Both the position numbers and the translations under genes were made by a program. The notes under the pieces are model-generated. The model saw nothing but the letters and a program-made list of their open reading frames with translations. It was not told where the DNA came from and made no database searches. DNA of 64,000 nucleotides from Nocardioides euryhalodurans. Its GTDB lineage: Bacteria; Actinomycetota; Actinomycetes; Propionibacteriales; Nocardioidaceae. The DNA is taken from positions 1,428,501 to 1,492,500 of the forward strand of contig NZ_CP038267.1 in NCBI RefSeq assembly GCF_004564375.1, in the 5' to 3' direction. Shown here in pieces: positions 47,620-55,581 of this stretch. Numbering within the stretch: position 1 is the stretch's first letter; each line of letters begins with the position of its first letter.

Positions 47620-47723
47620 GGATCTCGAGGCTCAGGCCCGGCGGCCTTCGCACCTCGATCACCGGGGCAGCGCGCCGTGCCCGGAGGTCGAGGTGCGAGC
47701 GGAGCGAGCCTCGAGACCCGGTG
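47620..47723. repeat. Palindromic intergenic repeat, copy B
   Basis: The outer arms (47621-47633 and 47706-47718, one mismatch) enclose a CACCTCGA/TCGAGGTG stem (47651-47658, 47688-47695) and an inner CCGGGGCA/TGCCCGG stem. The left 37 bases are, with two differences, the reverse complement of the right half of copy A near 2612-2649. The right part shares CCGGAGGTCGAGGTGCGA and GCCTCGAGACCCGGTGA with copy A in the same orientation. Like copy A, it lies between two convergent genes. Confidence 0.8.
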
Positions 47724-47737
47724 AGGGAGGCAGGGCC

Positions 47738-49105
<1,368 letters not shown>

Positions 49106-49870
49106 TCACGAGTCGTCGTGGAGTCGCAGGGTCTGCAGCCGACGACCGGCGTACGCAGTGGCGCCGATCGTGACGACGAGCAGCGCCACGAGGCCGGTGG
49201 AGAACTCGACGGCGGCGCCGATGCCGTAGCGGTAGGCGCCGTCGCCGAACACCTCCTTGGCGACCGCGAGCGACCACTGCTGGATGCTCAGGGTCTGCGC
49301 GCCGGGGACCAGGCCGCCGACGAGGGACTCCCAGATCAGCGCGTAGATCAGGCCGACGACCACCGCGTTGCGGGTGATCACCGCCAGGCAGAGGAAGACG
49401 GCGGCGTAGGCGACCCCGGCGACGAACGCGCCGGCGGCGTAGGCGACGGTCACGGAGCCCACCTCGCCGGTGAGCACCACCCCGGCGGCGAAGACCGGGA
49501 GCACCCCGAAGGCGGCGACGACGCCGATCGCCACCACCAGCTTGGTGAGCACGATCGTGTAGCGGTTGAGCGGCTTGGCGAGGAGGTAGACGATCGACCC
49601 CTCATCGATCTCCGGGCCGATCGAGCCGGTCCCGGCGATCAGTCCGAGCAGCGGCATCACGATCGCGATCCCGAACGCGGTCAGCAGGTCGGGCGCCAGC
49701 GGCCCGTCGAGCTCGGCGGCGATGCCGGGATCGAGGCCGGCGAGGATCCGCGCGAGCGTGCAGAGGCCGAGCAGCGCCAGCGGGAGCAGCATCAGCAGCA
49801 GGGTGCGCCTGCGGCCCAGCAGGCTGCGAGCGGTCAGCTGGGCGACGGTGCGGTTCATGAGCTCGTTCAT
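49106..49870 (-). CDS. ABC-2 type transporter permease
   Basis: The 254-residue protein has six transmembrane helices and the ABC-2 permease pattern (RSLLGRRRTLLLMLLPLALLGL, GIAIVMPLLGLIAGTGSIGPEIDEGSIVYLLAKPLNRYTIVLTKL). It is the membrane partner of the ATPase encoded just upstream, and its cargo is unknown. An in-frame ATG at 49858 is an alternative start. A short inverted repeat fills the 52-base gap before it. It is the last gene of a four-gene, two-transporter cluster. Confidence 0.87.
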   Translation of the reverse strand: MNELMNRTVAQLTARSLLGRRRTLLLMLLPLALLGLCTLARILAGLDPGIAAELDGPLAPDLLTAFGIAIVMPLLGLIAGTGSIGPEIDEGSIVYLLAKPLNRYTIVLTKLVVAIGVVAAFGVLPVFAAGVVLTGEVGSVTVAYAAGAFVAGVAYAAVFLCLAVITRNAVVVGLIYALIWESLVGGLVPGAQTLSIQQWSLAVAKEVFGDGAYRYGIGAAVEFSTGLVALLVVTIGATAYAGRRLQTLRLHDDS

Positions 49871-49879
49871 CGCCGGGGT

Positions 49880-49918
49880 CCCCGTTCGGAGCGGAACGCA
49901 GTGAGCATTCGAATGGGG
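49880..49918. repeat. Short inverted repeat in ABC operon spacer (C)
   Basis: CCCCGTTCG (49880-49888) and CGAATGGGG (49910-49918) pair at 8 of 9 positions around a 21-base loop. The loop holds GAGCGGAACGCAGTGAGC, similar to GAGCGGAGCGAG within repeat copy B. It may be a short relative of the same repeat family. Confidence 0.45.
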
Positions 49919-49922
49919 TGGC

Positions 49923-50849
49923 TCATCGCGTCACCAGGTAGGAGAAGACGGACTCCAGGGACTCGTCGGCGGGCCGGACCTCGAGCAGCCGGATGCCGTG
50001 CCGGGAGGCGACCTGCGGCAACGCGTGGACGAAGGCCGAGAAGTCGAGCGCCTGGACGTGCACGGTGGTGCCGCCGGCGCCGTCGGCCACCAGCTCCACG
50101 CCGGACGTCGAGGTCTCGGCGATCACGGCCGAGGCCAGGGCCCGGTCGTCGTCGGAGCGGATCGTGTACTGGTGGGGCCGCTGGGTCATCAGCCGCCTGA
50201 TCTCCCGGAAGTCGCCCGAGGCCGCGTGCCGCCCGGCGACCATCACCTCGATCCGGCCCGCGATCTGCTCGACCTCCTCGAGGATGTGGGAGCTGAAGAG
50301 GATCGTCCGGCCCTGGTCGCCGAGCTCGTGGAGCAGGTCCATCAGGTGCATGCGCTGCCGCGGGTCCATGCCGTTGAACGGCTCGTCCAGCAGCAGCACC
50401 GTCGGGTCGTGGACGATCGCGGTCGCCATCTTGATCCGCTGCTTCATCCCCTTGGAGTACGTCCGGATGTCCCGGTCCTGAGCGTCGGCCATCTCGACGG
50501 TCGCGATGGCGCGCCTCGCGGCCGCCTCCGGGTCGGCCAGCTTGTGCAGCCGGGCGTTGGCCAGCACGAAGGCCCAGCCGCTGACCGCGTCGTACATCTC
50601 CTCGCGCTCGGGGACCAGTCCGACCTCGCGGTAGATCTCCGGGTCGCGGTAGAGCGGGCGGCCGTCGAGCGTGACCGTGCCGGCCGACGGTGCGAGGAAG
50701 CCCGCCATCATGTTGATCAGCGTCGACTTGCCGGCCCCGTTCGGCCCCAGCAGGCCGGTCACACCGGGCCCGAGGTGCATCGTGACGTCGTTGACGGCCA
50801 CGACGTTGCCGTACCAGCGCGAGACCTGCTCGAGGTCCACGGTGCTCAT
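49923..50849 (-). CDS. ABC transporter ATP-binding protein
   Basis: The 308-residue ATPase carries Walker A GLLGPNGAGKSTLINMM, Q-loop VGLVPEREEMYDAVSGW, signature TYSKGMKQRIKMATAIVHDP, Walker B VLLLDEPFNGMDPRQRMHLMDLL and SSHILEEVEQIAGRIEVM. The C-terminal 90 residues form the extension typical of ABC-2 export ATPases. It pairs with the permease at 49106. Cargo cannot be told; such pairs in Actinobacteria export antibiotics, lipids or act in envelope maintenance. Confidence 0.92.
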   Translation of the reverse strand: MSTVDLEQVSRWYGNVVAVNDVTMHLGPGVTGLLGPNGAGKSTLINMMAGFLAPSAGTVTLDGRPLYRDPEIYREVGLVPEREEMYDAVSGWAFVLANARLHKLADPEAAARRAIATVEMADAQDRDIRTYSKGMKQRIKMATAIVHDPTVLLLDEPFNGMDPRQRMHLMDLLHELGDQGRTILFSSHILEEVEQIAGRIEVMVAGRHAASGDFREIRRLMTQRPHQYTIRSDDDRALASAVIAETSTSGVELVADGAGGTTVHVQALDFSAFVHALPQVASRHGIRLLEVRPADESLESVFSYLVTR

Positions 50850-50858
50850 GCGAGGCCC

Positions 50859-50911
50859 CCGCGGAATCGTGGGCTGGAGGAGCGGAGCGGGGGGAGTCCG
50901 CGATTCCGTGG
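50859..50911. repeat. Short inverted repeat in ABC operon spacer (D)
   Basis: CCGCGGAATCG (50859-50869) and CGATTCCGTGG (50901-50911) pair at 10 of 11 positions around a loop containing GGAGCGGAGCGG. The core resembles repeats B and C. It fills the 67-base spacer between the frameshifted permease and the following ATPase gene. Confidence 0.45.
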
Positions 50912-50916
50912 GGTGT

Positions 50917-51806
50917 TCATGACAGTGCCTTCCGGTAGCGGCCCAGCAGGGCGGCGTAGCAGCCGACGACCAGCACGACCGCGACCACGCAGTAGACCGC
51001 CGCCATCACCGCTCCCTCCGGCGGCGTGGCCATCACCGAGTCGGAGCCGAGGACGCCGGTCATCACCCCGTCGACCAGCGAGAACGGCGAGAGCAACCCG
51101 GCGTACCCGGCGAAGGTGTCGTTGCCGAACTCCTCGGCCATGCCCCGGACGGCCGCCTGGATCCCCGAGAGCACCAGCAGCACGCCGACGACCGCGGCCA
51201 CCCCGAGCCCGCGACGCGGTGTCATCGCGGCGACGACCAGCCCGATCCCGGCCAGCACCAGGGCCAGCACGACCGCCCCGCCCATCGCGCGGAGGTAGTC
51301 GGGCAGCTGCTCGTCGAGCGGCAGCTCCGCCAGCAGCGCGCCCGCGAAGAGGAGCGTGATCGGCAGCGCGACCAGGATGAACAGCGCGGTGGCCATGCCG
51401 GCGTACTTGGCCTGGACGTACTGCTGCCGGCTCAGCGGTCGCGAGAAGTAGAGCGGCGCCACCCGGAAGCGCAGGTCGCGCGACATCGCCGCCGGGGCCT
51501 GGGAGGCCACGAAGATCACGATCGCGACCTGCAGCGCGAAGTAGTAGGAGGTGTAGCTCAGCGGCAGCTGCGGGAAGCCGAAGTAGCCGGTGACGATCCC
51601 GATCGTGATCGCCGGCAGGGCCATCACGGCGAGCAGCAGGAACGGCATCACCTTCGACCGCGCCGAGCGGCCCAGGCCGAAGGCCCCCGCAGCGTGTCGA
51701 CGAACAGCGAGCGCCGGATGTAGGCGGCCCCCAGTCGCGGTCCGTCGTAGTGGCGGTAGCCGATGTCGTGGATCGCGCCGGTGGGGCTCGTCGTCGGCTC
51801 AGACAT
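50917..51806 (-). pseudogene. ABC-2 transporter permease gene, frameshifted
   Basis: The frame starts at ATG 51806 (SEPTTSPTGAIHDIGYRHYDGPRLG, AAYIRRSLFVDTLRG). It then runs into a stop near 51652, while the expected continuation (AFGLGRSARSKVMPFLLLAVMALPA and six helices) is in the next frame down to 50917. The span of 890 bases is one short of a multiple of three. Adding one G to the GGGGG run near 51687-51691 restores a perfect permease. Members of this family normally have exactly this N-terminal IGYRHYDGPRLG motif. Either the permease is inactivated or the homopolymer was miscounted. The start overlaps the ATPase stop by eight bases. Confidence 0.85.
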
Positions 51807-52704
51807 GCTGCTCCTCCGCCGTGAAGATCTCGGTCATCCGGTGGCGCTGCCGCTCCATCCGGACCAGCCCGAGCCCGAGTGCGGCGACGCTGTCGCGCAC
51901 CACGTCGTACGCCGACTCGTCGGTGACGTCGACGTGCAGCAGCCGGCCGTCGGCGCGGACCGTGACGCCCCGCCCGGACAGCCGGGCCAGCAGCGCCGCC
52001 GGGTCGTCGTCGACCTCGACGGTGACGACCGGCGTCGCGGCGGTGACCGACGCGGTGGTGGAGTGCTTCAGCAGCCGACCCCCGTCGATGACGACGATCC
52101 CGTCGCAGACGCGCTCCAGCTCACCGAGCAGGTGGGAGGTGACGATGACCGAGATGCCGAACTCGCTCCCGATCCGCCGGATCAGCTCCAGCATGTCGTC
52201 GCGACCGGCGGGGTCCAGCCCGTTGGTCGGCTCGTCGAGGAGCACCAGGCCCGGGTCGTGGACCAGGGCCTGGGCGAGCTTGATCCGCTGCTTCATGCCG
52301 GTGGAGTAGCCGCCCATGGGCCGGTAGCGCTCCTCGTAGGTCCCGACGTGGCGCAGGATGTCGGCCGTGCGCTCACGGGCGGCGGTCGCCGGCAGCCCGG
52401 ACATCCGCGCCATGTGGACGACGAACTCGGTGGCGGTCACGTCGGGCGGCAGGCAGTCGTGCTCGGGCATGTAGCCGACACGCTCGCGGATCGCCGGGCC
52501 CTCGGTGGCCACGTCGAGGCCGAGCACGCCGGCCGTCCCCGAGGTCGCCGGCAGCAGGCCGAGCAGGATCTTGAGCATCGTGGACTTGCCGGCGCCGTTG
52601 GCGCCGACCAGCCCGGTGATGCCGGGCTCGACGGTGAACGTCAGGTCGTCGAGGGCGGTGACGCGGCCGAACCGCTTGGTCAGCCCCTCGGTCCGGATCA
52701 GCAC
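51799..52704 (-). CDS. ABC transporter ATP-binding protein
   Basis: The 301-residue ATPase has Walker A GLVGANGAGKSTMLKILLG, Q-loop VGYMPEHDCLPPD, signature YSTGMKQRIKLAQALVHDP, Walker B LVLLDEPTNGLDPAGRDDM and SHLLGELERVCD. It is the first gene of the two-transporter cluster and would pair with the frameshifted permease downstream. GTG 52704 (MLIRTEGLTKRFG) is taken as the start, with GGGGGAGA close upstream; GTG 52722 is also in frame. Confidence 0.92.
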   Translation of the reverse strand: MLIRTEGLTKRFGRVTALDDLTFTVEPGITGLVGANGAGKSTMLKILLGLLPATSGTAGVLGLDVATEGPAIRERVGYMPEHDCLPPDVTATEFVVHMARMSGLPATAARERTADILRHVGTYEERYRPMGGYSTGMKQRIKLAQALVHDPGLVLLDEPTNGLDPAGRDDMLELIRRIGSEFGISVIVTSHLLGELERVCDGIVVIDGGRLLKHSTTASVTAATPVVTVEVDDDPAALLARLSGRGVTVRADGRLLHVDVTDESAYDVVRDSVAALGLGLVRMERQRHRMTEIFTAEEQHV

Positions 52705-52769
52705 GTCTCCCCCTGTCCTCACGACCAGCGTGCCACGGTCGGGGGCATGCGTGCTCACTCGTGGGGTGT

Positions 52770-52976
52770 TCACTCGTCCACCCACTCGAGCAGGTCACCG
52801 GGCTGGCAGTCGAGCACCCGGCACATCGCCTCGAGGGTGCTGAAACGCACCGCCTTGGCCCGGCCGTTCTTGAGCACCGCCACGTTGGCCGGGGTCAGCC
52901 CGACCTGCTCGGCGAACTCCCCCACGCTGAGCTTGCGGCGGGCGAGCTCCACGTCGATGCGGACCACGATCGGCAT
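52770..52976 (-). CDS. XRE/Cro-type small regulator (YozG type)
   Basis: The 68-residue protein is almost entirely a helix-turn-helix: DVELARRKLSVGEFAEQVGLTPANVAVLKNGRAKAVRFSTLEAMCRVLDCQPGDLLEWVDE. It is the YozG-like partner that regularly follows DUF2975 membrane proteins. The ATG lies three bases after the DUF2975 stop. The perfect palindrome at 53479-53497, over the operon's -35, is a good candidate for its own binding site. Confidence 0.93.
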   Translation of the reverse strand: MPIVVRIDVELARRKLSVGEFAEQVGLTPANVAVLKNGRAKAVRFSTLEAMCRVLDCQPGDLLEWVDE

Positions 52977-52979
52977 CGC

Positions 52980-53456
52980 TCAGATCACCGCGTCCATGTC
53001 GGACCGCAGCGCGGTGGCCTGGCGGAGCAGGGCCCGCATCACGAACATCAGCAGCCCGAGGACGGCGCCGGCGAGCAGCACGATGCCCATCAGGAGCGGG
53101 AGGCCGGGATCGTCGCTGGTGGCGAAGACGAACACCGCGAGACCCGCCCAGACCAGCCACGCGGCCACGATGGCGCCGATGATCAGGTCGACCCAGCGGA
53201 AGGCCGCGTCGCTGAAGATCCGGTCCTCGCGGACCATCCCCAGCAGCATCCAGGTGGCGACGACGACCACCTGCACGCAGATCAGCTCCACCTCGAGCAC
53301 CACCAGCAGCGGGTAGTGCCAGAACGGGTCGGCGCTCTGCTCCGCGTTGTAGGCGAGGGTCCCCGGGATGCTCATCACCTGCAGCAGCAGGATCGCTGCG
53401 AAGGCGAGCACCAGCAGGCCGCGGAGCACGAACACCACCCGATCGGTCGTCATCAT
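52980..53456 (-). CDS. DUF2975 membrane protein
   Basis: The 158-residue protein has four transmembrane helices (VVFVLRGLLVLAFAAILLLQ, LVVLEVELICVQVVVVATWMLL, WVDLIIGAIVAAWLVWAGLAVFVF, LLMGIVLLAGAVLGLLMFVM) with IFSDAAFRWVD in the middle loop, typical of DUF2975. The family is paired with YozG-like repressors and may sense a membrane signal and control them. The ATG at 53456 follows a textbook promoter: TTGACA, 17 bases, GATAGT, then six bases to the start. The operon is probably leaderless. Confidence 0.9.
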   Translation of the reverse strand: MMTTDRVVFVLRGLLVLAFAAILLLQVMSIPGTLAYNAEQSADPFWHYPLLVVLEVELICVQVVVVATWMLLGMVREDRIFSDAAFRWVDLIIGAIVAAWLVWAGLAVFVFATSDDPGLPLLMGIVLLAGAVLGLLMFVMRALLRQATALRSDMDAVI

Positions 53457-53462
53457 GGATCG

Positions 53463-53497
53463 ACTATCGGGCCTTACCTATCGATTGTCAATCGATA
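53463..53497 (-). promoter_or_regulatory. Sigma-70-like promoter with 19-base palindromic operator
   Basis: On the minus strand TTGACA (53491-53486) and GATAGT (53468-53463) are 17 bases apart and the ATG follows six bases later. The perfect palindrome TATCGATTGTCAATCGATA (53479-53497) includes the -35. A dimeric repressor there would block transcription; the operon's own XRE protein is the likely ligand. Confidence 0.8.
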
Positions 53498-53787
53498 TCA
53501 CTCGACTCACGAGATCGTGTCGCGACGCCCTCCGACTCCGTCGGCTGCCGGAAGGCGGCTCCGGTCCCGGCGGCCAGGCTGATGAGCCCCGCGGCGACGG
53601 CGTACCAGAGCCAGCGCTCCTGGACCGGACCGCACGCGGCCGGGCCGGCGCCGCCCTCGGCGGAGACGACGATCCCCGGGCAGCTCTGCTCGTCCCCGTC
53701 GACGACGACCGTCGGGCCGGTCACGAGCAGCAGCGCGGCCGCCACTCCGAAGACCACGGACACGAGGACCAGCACCACCCGGGGCAT
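53488..53787 (-). CDS. Small two-helix membrane protein, unknown
   Basis: The 99-residue protein has an N-terminal helix (VVLVLVSVVFGVAAALLLVTG) and a second one (LWYAVAAGLISLAAGTGAAF), joined by an extracytoplasmic loop with two cysteines (SCPGIVVSAEGGAGPAACG) that may form a disulfide. I recognise no family. TAGCAT at 53794-53799 is six bases from the ATG. Its stop codon lies inside the palindromic operator of the following operon. Confidence 0.75.
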   Translation of the reverse strand: MPRVVLVLVSVVFGVAAALLLVTGPTVVVDGDEQSCPGIVVSAEGGAGPAACGPVQERWLWYAVAAGLISLAAGTGAAFRQPTESEGVATRSRESSDID

Positions 53788-53844
53788 GCCTCCATGCTAG
53801 GCACGCCGGCCGCCGCGGCCGGGGAGCCCGCCGGGTCTCCGGCC

Positions 53845-54669
53845 TCAGCCCGCCGTCGACCGCAGCGGCTGGGCGTGCTCGACCGCCCAGTCCAGCGCCT
53901 GGTCGGCGACGGCCTCCCAGCCGGGAGCAGCGCACGTCCAGTGGTCGCGCCCCTCGAGCTCGACGTACTCGGTCAGGGCGGGCGACTTCTTGTAGTGCTT
54001 GTAGTTCGACCTGTTCACCGACGGCGGCATGATGTGGTCCTCCGCCCCGGCGATGAAGAGCAGCGGCGCGCGGTCGGCGGAGTAGTCGACCCAGGTCTCC
54101 TGGTGGCCGGGCTTGAAGTTGGCGATCAGCCCGTAGTCCCAGACCCACTTCCCCGGCGCGGCGATCGCGTAGCGGTCGTACGCCGCCTGCGAGGCCTCCG
54201 CGTCCAGCGTGTTGGTGAACGCGTAGTGGAACTGCTCGGCCGTGAAGCCCACGGCCTGGTGTCGCTTGGCGGGGTTGTTGAGCGCCGGGAACAGGCTCTT
54301 GACCTGGGACACCGGGTTGACCCGGACCCCCTCGGTCGGCGCGGAGTCGATGGCCACTCCTGCGGCACCCAGGCCGCGGGCGAGCAGCATCTGGGTCAGG
54401 GCTCCCCCGAACGAGTGGCCCATGATGATCGGCGGGGTGTCGACGGACCGCACCACTGAGGCGAGGTGGTCGATGGTCGCGACGATGTCGGCCTCCGCGA
54501 TCGGGGTGGGGTCCGCCCGCAACGCCTCCACCTCGACCTCGAAGCCCGGGTAGGCCGGGGTCAGGACGCGGAAGCCGCGAGCCTCGTAGTGGGTCACCCA
54601 GTGCTCCCAGCTGCGGGGGGTCATCCACAGTCCGTGGACCAGGACGACGGTGTCGGGCCGGTCGTTCAT
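53845..54669 (-). CDS. Alpha/beta hydrolase
   Basis: The 274-residue hydrolase has VVLVHGLWMTPRSWEHWV at the oxyanion loop, IIMGHSFGGALTQML with the nucleophile Ser near residue 97, LLFIAGAEDHIMPP with the acid Asp and ELEGRDHWTCAAPGWE with the His. No signal peptide is seen. Substrate is unknown; the sequence resembles esterase-like proteins often annotated as lysophospholipase-type. It lies 12 bases after another alpha/beta hydrolase gene on the same strand, both downstream of a LAL regulator. Confidence 0.9.
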   Translation of the reverse strand: MNDRPDTVVLVHGLWMTPRSWEHWVTHYEARGFRVLTPAYPGFEVEVEALRADPTPIAEADIVATIDHLASVVRSVDTPPIIMGHSFGGALTQMLLARGLGAAGVAIDSAPTEGVRVNPVSQVKSLFPALNNPAKRHQAVGFTAEQFHYAFTNTLDAEASQAAYDRYAIAAPGKWVWDYGLIANFKPGHQETWVDYSADRAPLLFIAGAEDHIMPPSVNRSNYKHYKKSPALTEYVELEGRDHWTCAAPGWEAVADQALDWAVEHAQPLRSTAG

Positions 54670-54681
54670 GTGCGGTTCCTC

Positions 54682-55506
54682 TCAGGAGTCGATGAAGGCG
54701 AGCAGATCGGCGTGCAGCCGGTCGCGGTCGGTGTCGGGCAGGGCGTGGCCACTGCCCTCGTAGACGGTCAGGACCGCTCCGTCGACCATCCCGACGGAGC
54801 GCTTGCCGCCCACCTCGAAGGGCACGATCTGGTCGTCGTCCCCGTGGATCACCAGGGTCGGGACGTCGACCTTGGCGAGGTCCGGGCGGAAGTCGGTGGC
54901 CGAGAAGGCGGCGATGCACTCGTACGCCGCCCGGTGGCCGCACGCCATGCCCTGCAGCCAGAACGCGTCACGGAAGCCCTGGGCCACGTCCCCGTTGCGG
55001 TTGTGCCCGAAGAACGGGCCGTCGGCGAAGTCGCGGTAGAGCTGCGAGCGGTTGGCGGCCTCGCCCGCCCGGATCCCGTCGAAGACCTCGATGGGCAGGC
55101 CCTCCGGGTTGTCGTCGGTGCGCAGCATCAGCGGCGGTACGGCGGCCACCAGCACCAGGCCGGCCACGCGGCTCGTGCCGTGGCGACCGACGTACCGCAC
55201 GATCTCGCCGCCCCCGGTCGAGTGGCCGACCAAGGTCATGCCGGTCAGGTCGAGGGCGTCGACCAGGCAGGCCAGGTCGTCGGCGTAGGTGTCCATCTCG
55301 TTGCCGTTCCAGGTCTGGCTGGACCGGCCGTGGCCGCGCCGGTCGTGGGCGATGGCCCGGTGGCCGTGCTCGGCGAGGAACCTCGCGGTCGCCTCCCAGG
55401 CGTCGCTGTTGAGCGGCCAACCGTGGCTGAGGACGACGGGACTCCCCCCGTCGCCCCAGTCCTTGTAGAAGATCTGCGCGCCGTCGTCGGCGGTGACATA
55501 GGGCAT
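54682..55506 (-). CDS. Alpha/beta hydrolase, cofactor-free haloperoxidase/arylesterase-like
   Basis: The 274-residue protein starts [20 protein letters not shown] and has [55 protein letters not shown] (nucleophile Ser near residue 98), [16 protein letters not shown] and [14 protein letters not shown]. This is the pattern of cofactor-free chloroperoxidases of Streptomyces and Pseudomonas, which are esterases in normal use and form peracids. The length is the family standard. It is the first of two hydrolase genes after the LAL regulator gene. Confidence 0.92.
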   Translation of the reverse strand: MPYVTADDGAQIFYKDWGDGGSPVVLSHGWPLNSDAWEATARFLAEHGHRAIAHDRRGHGRSSQTWNGNEMDTYADDLACLVDALDLTGMTLVGHSTGGGEIVRYVGRHGTSRVAGLVLVAAVPPLMLRTDDNPEGLPIEVFDGIRAGEAANRSQLYRDFADGPFFGHNRNGDVAQGFRDAFWLQGMACGHRAAYECIAAFSATDFRPDLAKVDVPTLVIHGDDDQIVPFEVGGKRSVGMVDGAVLTVYEGSGHALPDTDRDRLHADLLAFIDS

Positions 55507-55581
55507 GGCGTCCTCCTCGGCTGGGTGATCCCAGCGTCGTGCGGACGGTCAGGGCCCGGACCACGTGGCGTGCGTAGTCCG

